Shown: positions 18,076-26,964 of the stretch, one piece after another
How the letters are laid out: the number at the start of each line of letters is the position of its first letter
Numbering within the stretch: the first letter of the stretch is position 1
From: Ceratopteris richardii
Lineage: Eukaryota; Streptophyta; Polypodiopsida; Polypodiales; Pteridaceae
Assembly (NCBI GenBank): GCA_020310875.1
Contig: CM035430.1
Coordinates: forward strand, 103,273,431-103,337,430
Direction: 5' to 3'
Length of the DNA stretch: 64,000 bases
The notes under the pieces: model-generated
Seen by the model: only the letters and a program-made list of their open reading frames with translations
Told to the model about the DNA's origin: nothing
Databases searched by the model: none
Translations under genes and position numbers: made by a program

Positions 18076-21075
18076 CTAAGCCCAGAAATGCAAATCCGAT
18101 TTGATAGAGTTTGTCTGATTGAACTTTTGACTAGTCTCAAGTATGGCTTGAGCTTGTTCTACCATTTTCATGCACATTTTCATCCGTTCAATCTCTAAAT
18201 CTGCTCTAGGGTAACTCTTGTCTAGGTTTGCCGCTGTAGGCCCTTCTTGAAGTCGAGCCTGGTAGGCCTTGAACATCATGTCCAAGCCTTCTGGGGTTGG
18301 ATCTGCAAGAACAGACCCTGGTTGCGGTCTATTTACAATGGGTGGTGGGGTGGGATGAGGTGGAGTGGATGGAGTTTCGGCATGCGAGGGGCTTTGAGAT
18401 GCAATGTCTTCTATTTTTGTTTTCGCTTCTTTTAAGCTTTCTTCTAGTTCCGATAACTTTTTATTCCACTTGCGATTGGCCTTCTCTCTGGTATCCTTCC
18501 ATGTTCTTGTTTTCCTCTTACTAGGCTCTCCCGATTCACTCGACTCTGATTGTTCTACTGGTTTATCCTGTTTTAAGGCTTGTGCTCTAGTGACAGCTTG
18601 TATAGGAGCCACATTGCTACTACTTGAACTTGGATCTGCCACTAAGCCTACCACATTAATGGGTGTAATCTTGGGTGCACTAGAGGGGTTTCTTGGACAA
18701 TCTCTGGGGAGATGGTCTTTGCCACAATCAGGACAAAAAGCCTGTATTGTGATAGCCTGTCCTTGACTCGGAGATGGTGGGTGGGGACAGTCACGAATGA
18801 AATGGTCACCATGACATCTGAAACAAGATCCTCTAGGGGCTTGTGGTCTCATTTGTCTGAACTGGGGCCTAGGGTTAGGATTTGTGTACATGACATTGGA
18901 GTATTCTGGCTCCCAATTTTGCTCCATAGGCGGTGCCTCATATTGATATGAGTAAATCTCACTATGTTCAGGTGACTCTGTGTAATAAGCATGTGGACTA
19001 CCTTCATGGGAGTAGTCTGAACTATGAGCATGAGAGTCATTATCTGGTATCAATGGGGTTAGTGGCACCAAAGCTCTATTTGGATTTTCCTCTCCCACAG
19101 CATACTTGACTGGAATCACGTTGGCTGGAGCTGGTGGTTGGTTTCCCAAGATAGGTTGTGGCCTATATGGTACCTGATATTGCTGTTGTGGTCTATAATA
19201 TGGCTGTTGGTATTGGTTCTGATACCTACCTTGTGGATAAGGTTGCTGATAATTCTGTCTAACAGCCTGCCTATTGTAGGGACATTCTTGAGCCGTGTGG
19301 TTTGTGTATTTTCTCTCAATAGTGCAATATGGAGCATTCCTTTCTCTAATGTTTTGGTTTTGCATTGGGCATGCGTTAGCCATGTGGTCACCTCCGCAAG
19401 TATAACACCGATTCACTAGAGTGACTCTCTGTGTTTGTTTATTTTGGACTCCCAGCTTCTTGGCAACTTGCTCGGCTATCTCCTCTATTTCTGTGGAGAT
19501 CTTTGAAGTATGACTAGTAGAACTATCCGAATCTTTGTAGAGTTTGGACAATCCTAACTCCTCACCCAAGTTATCTTCTATGTCTATGCACGTCCGCACA
19601 CACTCTTCTATGGATCTAGGATCTTTCAAGTACACATATGATCTTAACTTGGTGCTCAGTAAGCCATCTAAGAACAAAGCCACTTGTTTGGCCGGAGTGG
19701 GTAACTCTAGAGCAGGGCATCTTTCTAGATACTGTCTGAATCTTCTACCTGCTAGTCGCACTATTTCTTGGGGAGTCTGCTTGAAGCTGTGGATCAAGGA
19801 TGATGTGTTATGCCTGATACCACTCTTGGAAAATTCTACAATGAATTCGTCTAGCAGTTGACCTATATCGTGATAGCTGCTTCTACTCAATGGTTGAAAC
19901 CAAGCTAAGGCAGTGCCCTTAAGGGTCAAACCAAATGCCTCGTACTGGGTGAACCAGTCCTCAATTTGTTCGGCTCTCAGCACTTGTTTGTACTCGGCCA
20001 CATGATCATAAGGATCCCCTGTCCCATCGAAATAGTTCTTCATTGCCTTGATCACTTGAATGGGTCTAAGGGTTCTTGGGTACTCTCGGGGTCTAGGCAA
20101 TGGAAAATCCTGTTCATCTCTTTGTTGCCTATGTGCTTGATGTCTCTCTCTTTTAGGTCTTTCATTTTCAAATCCTGCTCTATTCCTGCCCACGGTGTGT
20201 GCAAAACTTACCTCAGGTCTCTCTCTAGTTCTTCCTCTCTGGGCTTCATGAGCGTGGGATGATCCTACTCCTTGGAGGCCATGGGAAACATTGGATCTTG
20301 GTGGGGGGAAAATCAATTCATTCTTCCAAGTATATGCATGTCTATCATGTTCTGTTACCAAGAAAATTTTCTCTGATGTATTATCTAGGTAGACAACTTT
20401 GCCTGGTATCTCTGGATCCTTGAACTCGTAGATGATGACTATGCCCAATTGGCTAGGTTGTTCTGGCTTGAATCTCCAAAAGGCTTCCTCTGTTTCTCTA
20501 TTCAAAAATAGTTCTATGCTTTTGTTGTCTTGAGGGATCCAGTCTGGAGTGATCACTCGGGTCAAAACTGACTTGCCTCTAGGAGTCTGGGGTCCTTGTC
20601 CTATATTTCCTTGTTCTAGGTCTCCTATCTCATTCTCATGAATGATATTTCCAAACTCATCGGTCCTATCTGGTTGGTTGGTAACCATATACATGGTTCC
20701 TTCCTTATCAATGTATGAACCCTCTTCGAACTTGACCACCGGGTGTTCAAGTCCAAAGGATTGATCTGGATTTTTGAGTTGGACCACTGATCGCCTCAGA
20801 CCATCCTCATAGATGCGAGCACCTAATTGGTTGGTCCGAATATATTCCAACTGTGTCTTATAGGGACCTTCTGGTGTTTGTAGATGGGCAGTCCCTGAGC
20901 CACCTGCAGGTTTCCCCATACTAAAAGACATTTCTGAATCACTTGTGTCTGATCTTAGTAAAAGATGACCACTTAGTTGTTGTGCCCAAGACTTAGATGT
21001 ATGGTTGACACTAGCCTCAGAAGATCTAATGCTTTGTCTATCCTTGCCTAAGTGTCTACCAGATCTCAAGTTCAT
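18076..21075 (-). CDS. gag: Gypsy-B gag, 999 aa
   Basis: Open structural polyprotein. Residues 1-250 form a family-specific N-terminal region conserved in Gypsy-A, C and D (MNLRSG start, TQLEYIRTNQLGARIYEDG at about 74-92). The capsid-like Retrotrans_gag domain spans about 335-490 (LRPIQVIKAMKNYFDGTGDP, FLDGLLSTKLRSYV). Three zinc knuckles of CX2CX3HX4C type follow: CYTCGGDHMANAC (557-569), CFRCHGDHFIRDC (751-763) and CPDCGKDHLPRDC (781-793), separated by a long Gln/Tyr/Pro-rich linker. A basic, probably coiled helix covers about 855-895. At 999 residues it is large for gag, through the added N-terminal region and linkers. The start at MNLRSG is supported by the same start in the other copies. 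Confidence 0.93.
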   Translation of the reverse strand: MNLRSGRHLGKDRQSIRSSEASVNHTSKSWAQQLSGHLLLRSDTSDSEMSFSMGKPAGGSGTAHLQTPEGPYKTQLEYIRTNQLGARIYEDGLRRSVVQLKNPDQSFGLEHPVVKFEEGSYIDKEGTMYMVTNQPDRTDEFGNIIHENEIGDLEQGNIGQGPQTPRGKSVLTRVITPDWIPQDNKSIELFLNRETEEAFWRFKPEQPSQLGIVIIYEFKDPEIPGKVVYLDNTSEKIFLVTEHDRHAYTWKNELIFPPPRSNVSHGLQGVGSSHAHEAQRGRTRERPEVSFAHTVGRNRAGFENERPKRERHQAHRQQRDEQDFPLPRPREYPRTLRPIQVIKAMKNYFDGTGDPYDHVAEYKQVLRAEQIEDWFTQYEAFGLTLKGTALAWFQPLSRSSYHDIGQLLDEFIVEFSKSGIRHNTSSLIHSFKQTPQEIVRLAGRRFRQYLERCPALELPTPAKQVALFLDGLLSTKLRSYVYLKDPRSIEECVRTCIDIEDNLGEELGLSKLYKDSDSSTSHTSKISTEIEEIAEQVAKKLGVQNKQTQRVTLVNRCYTCGGDHMANACPMQNQNIRERNAPYCTIERKYTNHTAQECPYNRQAVRQNYQQPYPQGRYQNQYQQPYYRPQQQYQVPYRPQPILGNQPPAPANVIPVKYAVGEENPNRALVPLTPLIPDNDSHAHSSDYSHEGSPHAYYTESPEHSEIYSYQYEAPPMEQNWEPEYSNVMYTNPNPRPQFRQMRPQAPRGSCFRCHGDHFIRDCPHPPSPSQGQAITIQAFCPDCGKDHLPRDCPRNPSSAPKITPINVVGLVADPSSSSSNVAPIQAVTRAQALKQDKPVEQSESSESGEPSKRKTRTWKDTREKANRKWNKKLSELEESLKEAKTKIEDIASQSPSHAETPSTPPHPTPPPIVNRPQPGSVLADPTPEGLDMMFKAYQARLQEGPTAANLDKSYPRADLEIERMKMCMKMVEQAQAILETSQKFNQTNSIKSDLHFWA

Positions 21076-22633
21076 AAGCTTTAGTCAAGAGTCCAAATTT
21101 TCCCCTTGGTATGGTTCAAAATTCTTTGGAGTCCCCTTGGTTGCTTAGTCCCACTTGAGGGTCAACTTCAAATTATCCTATCTCAAAATCAACGCATTAT
21201 TCTTGAAAAAAACAGTTGAGATCGTGTAGGATTTGAAACGAGCTTTCCAACAAGCTATAGAGCTCAAAAAATGGACTTTGGATGAGAAAGTTATGTCAAA
21301 TCAGGCTCCTGGGGGTCAAAACAGGCAAACAGGACCTTTGGAGAAAATCGCGATTTTGTGATCTTTCTGAAAATCGTGATGCTGTGAAGTCAAAAAAAAT
21401 CGCGATGTTGAGCACAAAATCGTGTTTTTGAAAATCGCGATTTTGAGCAGAAAATCGTGATTTGAAAATCGCGATGTTGATCACAAAATCGTGTTTTTGA
21501 AAATCGCGATTTTGATCACAAAATCGTGTTTTTGAAAATCGCGATGTTGATCACAAAATCGTGTTTCTGAAAATAGCGATGTTGATCACAAAATCGTGTT
21601 TATGAAAATCGCGATTTTGAGCACAGAATCGTGTTTTAGAGAATCGTGTTTTTTGACATGAAAATCGCGATTTTGAGCACAGAATCGTATTTTTGAAAAT
21701 CGCGATTTTGACTCAGAGAATCGTGATTCACAAAATCGTGTTTTTTTTTTTTTTTTTTTGCTGAAAATCGTGACTTGTGAGAATCGCGATTTTGAGCCCG
21801 CTGAAAATCGTATTTTCTCAGAATCGTGGTTTTGGCATGACAATCGCGATTTTGAGCACAGAATCGTGTTTTTTGAGAATCGCGATTTTGAGCACAATCA
21901 CAGAATCGTGTTTTCTCAAAATCGTGTTTTTGACTTGAAAATCGCGATTTTGTCCCAGAGAATCGTGTTTTTCCACAGGATCGTGTTTTTCTCAAAATCG
22001 TATTTTTGGCTGAAAATCGTGATTTGTGAGAATCGCGATTTTGAGCAGAAAGTCGTGTTTTTCACAAAATCGTGTTTTTGCTGAAAATCGTGATTGGTGA
22101 GAATCGCAATTTTGAGCAAAGAATCGTGTTTTTTGAGAATCGCGATTTTGAGCAGAGAATCGTGTTTTTTTTTTTTTTTTTTTGAGAAAAAACACAGAAT
22201 CGCGATTCTTTTCAACCAACTTTTAGGCGGGAAAACTGAAAATCGTGATTTTTCAAAAAATTTTGAATTTTCACAGAATCGCGATTTTCATCACAAAATC
22301 GCGTTTTTTGGCGGGAAATTCAAATTTCTGAGCGCCGGCTATGGCGAGCTCCGTATGAGCAGAAAATCATAAAAAAAACACAGCGCTTGCTCTCCCTTGC
22401 TTCTCCTAACTCCTTCCCACACAATAATGCATGAAAAATGGTATGAAGATGGTGAAAATGCACTAAAAAACAAGAATTTTCTATGAAGAAGAAGATGGAA
22501 GAAGGTGGAGATGATGATGATGATGAAGATGAAGAGGAAAAAACAGAAAATGAACTGAAATGACAGTTTTTTTACCTTCGAACGTCGCAAATCTACGATC
22601 TTACCATCACAACGCTCGTCCTCGAAGCTCTCT
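21076..22633 (-). other. Gypsy-B 5' leader
   Basis: 1.56-kb untranslated leader between primer site and gag. It is dominated by the ATCGCGAT-core array (21340-22310). Short T runs (about 21739-21759 and 22165-22182) and a GAT-rich stretch near 22505-22530 also occur. The many short ORFs here simply translate the repeats (KSRFS, NRDFE). Confidence 0.85.
21340..22310. repeat. Palindrome array AAAATCGCGATTTT in Gypsy-B leader
   Basis: Nearly 1 kb of irregular repeats of about 20-30 bp alternating AAAATCGCGATTTTGAGCA and AAAATCGTGTTTTT forms. AAAATCGCGATTTT is a perfect 14-bp palindrome. By eye about 17 copies keep the full ATCGCGAT core. Confidence 0.9.
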
Positions 22634-22650
22634 CCTCGGCAACGGCGCCA
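22634..22650 (-). other. Gypsy-B primer binding site (tRNA-Asp)
   Basis: Plus-strand CCTCGGCAACGGCGCCA, one mismatch from the plant tRNA-Asp 3' end. It lies eight bases from the 5' LTR. Confidence 0.92.
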
Positions 22651-22908
22651 AAATTTGGTGTAGCTCAAGCGTAAGCACCACCTCCTTTACTTGTCAATCC
22701 GCGGAGACGTGAGGACCGGTATGAAGACCACGAGCAAGTGAAGGCACAAGTGCGTGAGTGAAAGCACACAAACATGCACACACATACACACACACGCGCA
22801 CAAAGTAAGATCAAAGAGAGGAACAATGGAAAGCTTAGATTGCAAAAGAGTTCTCTTACAAAAGTTCTATTCTCTAACAAGCTAACCTCAAAAATGAGCT
22901 CTCTAGCT

Positions 22909-22918
22909 CTTTTTATAG
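22909..22918 (-). promoter_or_regulatory. TATA box in Gypsy-B 5' LTR
   Basis: CTATAAAAAG on the minus strand, about 135 bp downstream of the U3 palindrome. The likely promoter for the genomic RNA of this element. Confidence 0.72.
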
Positions 22919-23052
22919 TTTTTTGACTAGTTTTGGCCCTGTCCAGACCTAGTGTCCGGCCTAGTTAAAAATTAGGTTCCAGGGCTTATTTGAGGGCTCA
23001 AACGAAGTCTAAAAATTATGAAAATTGGTACGATGGTACTTCTAATACTCCT

Positions 23053-23076
23053 CAAGCTCGAGGACTCCTCGGCTTG
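23053..23076. promoter_or_regulatory. U3 palindrome, Gypsy-B 5' LTR
   Basis: Same 24-bp inverted repeat as 10087-10110, at the same offset in this LTR. Confidence 0.6.
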
Positions 23077-23267
23077 AACAAAATGGAGTTACTAAAAATA
23101 GATAATGGTATTTACAATGGTTTCTAGTGATGAAAATCACTATTTTTGTAGGGGATTCTTCTGAAAATTTGACATACACTTCTTGGAGCTCCCTACTTGC
23201 TCCCTTTCCTCGTGTGTCCACCTTTTGATGTGCTTCCATGCTTTGTCCTTGACTTTGAGCTTCAACA

Positions 23268-23272
23268 CTCAC
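23268..23272. other. Gypsy-B target-site duplication, right
   Basis: CTCAC, matching 9688-9692. Copia-1 gag resumes on this side. Confidence 0.95.
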
Positions 23273-23841
23273 CAAGATTCTTTTCTTCAATAATCAGCAT
23301 AGATACCAGATCAAAAAAATTTGGAATATTTTCCCTATTTTGTATAGAAACTTTGAACTGCTTATATGCAGCTCCTAAACCACAAAGGCACACTTCCACC
23401 TTATCATCATCATCATCTACATTCACGCCAATAGATGCAAGTGACTCACATATGCTTTTGATTTTTAGGGTGTAGTCACTTACCGACATGCCCTTCTTCT
23501 CCAATGTATGCAAATCATTCTTGAGTTGCAATTTCTTTGCCTTTGTATTGGTCTCATACAATGTGAACAAATTGTTGCAAGCCTCTTTCGAAGTCTTGGC
23601 ATCTTGTATGTGTCCAATCATGCTATCATGTATGCTAACAGATAGCCAATACATTACTTTTTGTGCTTCTTGATTCCATTCTTCATATGCTCTTAATTGG
23701 TCTATAGTCTGATTCCTCTCTCGTAACTGTGGAGCATTTTTGTTCTCTCCTTCGATGTACTTCTAGTAGCCTTTTCCCATCAGAAAATTCATCATTCTGA
23801 ATCTCCAACCATGGAAGTTGTTCTTATCGAGATTATCGCTC
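23273..23841 (-). pseudogene. gag: Copia-1 gag fossil, 5' part
   Basis: UBN2/gag-polypeptide region of Copia-1. Reading from about 23841 it gives a Copia-like N-terminus (DNLDKNNFHGWRFRM), then 23262-23654 gives YETNTKAKKLQLKNDLHTLE and VSDYTLKIKSICESLASIG, a classic Copia gag segment. The 3' part lies beyond Gypsy-B at 9291-9692. Degraded, with a few breaks. Confidence 0.85.
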
Positions 23842-24234
23842 ATAAGCTGACTTATTCCATCTGTGTTTGCCAATTTTGTAGCTATTCACAACACGGCAAA
23901 ACACTACAAGCAGCACTTCTGCTTGAACACTGTCATATTATGACGTGATAATTCGATCCCAGCAAAACACAATTTTCGTGTATCAATAGTACACAAAATT
24001 GCTTGAAATTCTAGATCTGGAATATATGGGTGTTTCCGAACATGATGCAAGTTATAGTTTCCAAAATTGACCAGGTTTTTTTGTGGTTCCCACCTTGCAA
24101 GCGCAAAATAGAGGTCAAGATGGCTCCGAAACTTCAATCTGACAAAAGCAAGGTTTGTGAATCGCGCATTCTCCATGCCTTCTCGCATACTCTTCACCAT
24201 CGGTCTTCTCCGCGAGCTCTCTATAGCCACACTA
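23842..24234 (-). other. Copia-1 leader
   Basis: Untranslated stretch between primer site and gag. A 108-codon reading frame here (23904-24230) has no recognisable domain and is probably chance. Confidence 0.6.
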
Positions 24235-24246
24235 GCTCTGATATCA
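24235..24246 (-). other. Copia-1 primer binding site (initiator tRNA-Met)
   Basis: The minus strand reads TGATATCAGAGC directly next to the LTR, one base from the canonical TGGTATCAGAGC. Confidence 0.88.
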
Positions 24247-24623
24247 TGTCATGAGGAAGGAGATAAGGAAGAGATCTCACATACACACTCTCACAATCAA
24301 AGAGAAGCACACACTCAAATTGAGGCAAGGAAGAATAACCTTCTTCTTCTTCTATTACATAAAAGGAATGTACAAGAATGACCTAAAAAACAAGAATACA
24401 ACTACTGCAATATATAAAGACCAATACATAAGGAAAAACCTAATGTTCGCAAATGAGTGAGCTGACAAGAAACAAATGTGCCATCACTCTCGATAGATAA
24501 ATCTAATAAAGCTCAATGAAGTGTCCCTGACATATACTGGTGTGACCACTATACATGTCAGAGAAATGAAAAAGTGATATGTGTCATCCTGGATCATCAC
24601 ATGTTGATCTTGATATCTCAACA
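24247..24623 (-). repeat. Copia-1 5' LTR
   Basis: 377 bp, plus-strand TGTCATGAGGAAGG to GATATCTCAACA, pairing with 5619-5996 at about 93.5% identity by eye. Confidence 0.95.
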
Positions 24624-24628
24624 AAAAC
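24624..24628. other. Copia-1 target-site duplication, right
   Basis: AAAAC, matching 5614-5618. Confidence 0.9.
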
Positions 24629-26278
24629 CTCTATTTGTACTTAGCCTACGCTAGGAATTGATAGAGGGGGTTGAGAATGATCAAACCTCAAGTTGCTTAT
24701 CCCTTGCTCACACTTGAGTACTCAAGACAATCATTCTCAAACATGTAGTACTCTCGTGCTTTGGATGCCCTTTGATGCTCTCTATGGATCTATAAAAGTC
24801 CCAAAGCTAGCTCAAGATTTAAATCTAACTGACACAACAGGCCATTTTCATTCATGTAAATCAGAGACTAAATTGTCCTTTGCTTTTAGAAAAATTTTCC
24901 TGAGAGATCCCTCAAATTTCTCACCTGTGTGGAAGGTCAACTTCAAAATACCATATCTATAACTCCACATCTTGTGGGATTCAAAATGTCCTTTCCAACA
25001 AACTCAAGATCACTCCAATCAGATTTCGTATGAGAAACTTATGTCTATTTAGGGTTCTGGGGGTTAAAACAAGCAAACAACCTAATAGGCACATAGGATT
25101 TCTTGAGTTCTTTGCTTGGGGCCTCACTATGCTTCTATCGCTTGCAATTTATGCTCAATATTAGCCAAAAATAAAAAATTACAAAACCCTAAAAAATTGG
25201 CCGAATTTGCCTATCAATCATAATGGACAGAGTTGTCCATCGTGACCTGTCAATCGCGATGGACATGTGTCAATCGCGATTGATGGGTGTCAATCACAAT
25301 GGACGGTATTGGTCGCAATTGATGGTTTCTATCATGATCGATAGGTGTCAATCACGATGGACATAATTTTTTGGGTTTTTGCATGAATACCTATCAATCG
25401 TTGACCTCTGATTCATGATGGATGAGTTTCTCATCAAAATGTAGTATCAATCGTGATTTTTCTATCGATCACGATGGACAAGGTGTCCATCATGATGGAC
25501 AACTGTCTCTCGTGATGGACAACTATCAATCATGATGGATAGGCAGTCCGTCGTGGGCTGTCAATTGTGATTGATTGATTTTTTCACTTTTTTGTGCTTT
25601 ATCGTGTCAATCGGGCCTCTATGCATTGCAATGGACAAGCTTTTTGCCATTTTTAAGTGTCAATTACAAGTTTTGTGTCAGTTGCGATGGACACAGTGTT
25701 CGTCACAATGGATACTCTTTGTCGTGATGGATAGAGGTGTCCGTCGGGGTTTATCAATTGCGATGGACAGGCTCTCCATCGCAATGGACACTATCAATTA
25801 CGATTGATGCTATCAATTGCAATGGATAGAGAAAATGAAATTGTTTTTGAAATTCTTGTGTATTTCTGATATGCAAGGTCTCTAGATTATGTTTGTGCAC
25901 TTAGTTCTACCAAAAAGTCAAATTTCTATCAATCATGATTGACAAATGTCAATGCCCCAGGACCTATGCAGACATTTTTTGTACTTGTGCAAGCTGTTGG
26001 AGATGCTATGGAATCTCATACCTGCAAGAACACTCAAAAAAACATGCAAAAATAGCACATGCAAACTAGCTCTCTCACTCTCTCTCACAAGGTGATATGA
26101 CCAAAAAATTGAAATTTTTGTGAAGGTGGAGATGGAGGTGGGGAGATGGTGAGGATGATGATGGTGATGATGGTGATGAAGTAAGAAAGAGAAAATGAGG
26201 AAAATTAAAGAAATTACCTACGATTCCAACATCACAACTCTACATCTTACCCTCACACACTCGTCCTCGAAGCTCTCT
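24629..26278 (-). other. Gypsy-A leader, LTR-proximal part
   Basis: Leader of Gypsy-A right of Copia-1. It begins with a block conserved in Gypsy-C and Gypsy-E (CTTAGCCTACGCTAGGAATTG and GAGGGGGTTGA), then carries the array at 25200-25960, then GAT-rich sequence near the primer site. No gene is seen. Confidence 0.8.
25200..25960. repeat. Palindrome array TGTCAATCGCGATGGACA in Gypsy-A leader
   Basis: Irregular repeats of TGTCAATCGCGATGGACA, itself a near-perfect 18-bp palindrome. By eye only about two copies keep ATCGCGAT. Most read ATCACGAT, ATCATGAT, ATTGCGAT or ATCGTGAT, as CpG decay would produce. Confidence 0.85.
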
Positions 26279-26295
26279 CCCCGGCACCAACACCA
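26279..26295 (-). other. Gypsy-A primer binding site, decayed
   Basis: Plus-strand CCCCGGCACCAACACCA aligns to the tRNA-Asp 3' end with three mismatches. It lies seven bases from the LTR, as in Gypsy-B. Confidence 0.75.
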
Positions 26296-26572
26296 AATTT
26301 GGTGTCACTCTAGTACAATGGAAAGTACCAACATGAGGAGATCCACCTCATAAATGTCAACCCGTGGAGATGTGAGGACTAGTATGATGACTATGAGCAA
26401 GTGAAGGCACAAGTGCATGATGAGAAGCACACTAGCATGCACACACACACACATGCATGCACAAAAGGCAAGAACAAAGAGAGGAACAATGGAGTGCTTT
26501 CTATTACTCAAAAAGTCTCTTATAATAGCTCAAATCTCTAATAAGATAACCTCAGAAATGAGATCTCTAGTT

Positions 26573-26582
26573 GTTTTTATAG
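26573..26582 (-). promoter_or_regulatory. TATA-like box in Gypsy-A LTR
   Basis: CTATAAAAAC on the minus strand, aligned with the TATA boxes of the other family LTRs. Confidence 0.55.
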
Positions 26583-26716
26583 TTTTTGACTAGCCTTTGG
26601 CCATGTCCAGACCTAGTGTTCGGCCTAGTTAAAAATTAGGTTCCAAGGCTTATTTGAGGGCTCAAACGAAGTCTAAAAATTATGAAAATTGGTACATAGA
26701 TACTTCTAATGCTCCT

Positions 26717-26740
26717 CAAGCTCGAGGACTCCTTGGCTTG
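26717..26740. promoter_or_regulatory. U3 palindrome, Gypsy-A LTR
   Basis: CAAGCTCGAGGACTCCTTGGCTTG, one base from the Gypsy-B copy. Confidence 0.55.
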
Positions 26741-26964
26741 CACAAAATGGAGTAGGAATAATAAAAAATGGTATTTAAAATGGTGTGAAGTGACTAAAAT
26801 CACCGTTTGGGAAGTATTTCTCCATGAAAAGTTATGTGCCCTACTTGCCAGATATGTGTTGACTGCTTTGCCTACTTAGTCTTGCTTGGCTCTCCCTTTG
26901 TTCTGACTCCCTTGGATGGCTTCCCTGTCACGTAAGGCCTTGACTTCCTGGCTGCTACCAAGAG

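Larger units (their letters stand above)
9693..23267 (-). mobile_element. Gypsy-B: young Ty3/Gypsy element, looks whole in gag and pol
   Basis: 13,575-bp minus-strand element with 609-bp LTRs, tRNA-Asp primer site, a palindrome-rich leader, a 999-codon gag, a 2089-codon pol, a 1.5-kb post-pol region and a polypurine tract. The two LTRs differ at one base by my reading (9693-10301 versus 22659-23267), so insertion is recent: some tens to hundreds of thousands of years if plant rates of 2e-9 to 1.3e-8 per site per year apply. No chromodomain is seen. The tRNA-Asp primer, CX2CX3HX4C knuckles and large size suggest the Athila/Tat side of plant Gypsy, but this was not tested by phylogeny. Unlike Gypsy-C and F it has no third ORF. 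That place holds a region with an Argonaute fragment. Confidence 0.95.
22659..23267 (-). repeat. Gypsy-B 5' LTR
   Basis: 609 bp, one base different from 9693-10301. On the minus strand it begins TGTTGAAGCTC and ends GAGCTACA. Includes the U3 palindrome (23053-23076) and a TATA box (22909-22918). Confidence 0.97.
5619..24623 (-). mobile_element. Copia-1: LTR retrotransposon, split by Gypsy-B
   Basis: Minus-strand Ty1/Copia element with both LTRs (5619-5996 and 24247-24623), polypurine tract, initiator-Met primer site and AAAAC target duplication. Removing Gypsy-B (9693-23267) and one CTCAC leaves an element of about 5.4 kb, a normal Copia size. Domain order in its own direction is gag, protease, integrase, reverse transcriptase, RNase H, the standard Copia order. 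The LTRs differ at about 25 positions over 378 bp by eye, so it is clearly older than Gypsy-B. The coding region is degraded, with many breaks. Confidence 0.95.
3764..26964 (-). mobile_element. Gypsy-A: old host element for Copia-1 and Gypsy-D
   Basis: Minus-strand Ty3/Gypsy fossil: 5' LTR 26303-26964, decayed tRNA-Asp primer site, a long leader split by Copia-1, and gag 3806-5338, after which Gypsy-D cuts it. Continuity across Copia-1 is supported in two ways. AAAAC occurs on both sides of the insertion, and the leader of Gypsy-C (about 32480-32620) aligns to the Gypsy-A sequence on both sides, in the same order. Only about the first third of the element remains in the window. It is degraded, with several breaks. 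Confidence 0.8.
26303..26964 (-). repeat. Gypsy-A 5' LTR
   Basis: About 662 bp. The plus-strand start TGTCACTCTAGTACAATGG is fixed by the primer site. The outer end is placed at 26964 by alignment to the start of the Gypsy-C LTR (TGTTGGCAGTAGCC against TTGGTAGCAGCC here). Carries the U3 palindrome (26717-26740) and a TATA-like box (26573-26582). The partner LTR is not in the window. Confidence 0.8.

Noticed and set aside
21340-22310. Possible CRISPR-like array in the Gypsy-B leader
   Set aside because: Units are irregular, have no unique spacers of constant length, and lie in a plant retrotransposon leader.
22634-22650. Possible tRNA-Asp gene pieces at this and similar sites (3372, 26279, 29866, 30913)
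   Set aside because: Only the 17-base 3' end of the tRNA is present, always next to an LTR. These are primer binding sites.
23904-24230. 108-codon ORF in the Copia-1 leader
   Set aside because: Untranslated leader position, no recognisable domain and no second copy for comparison.
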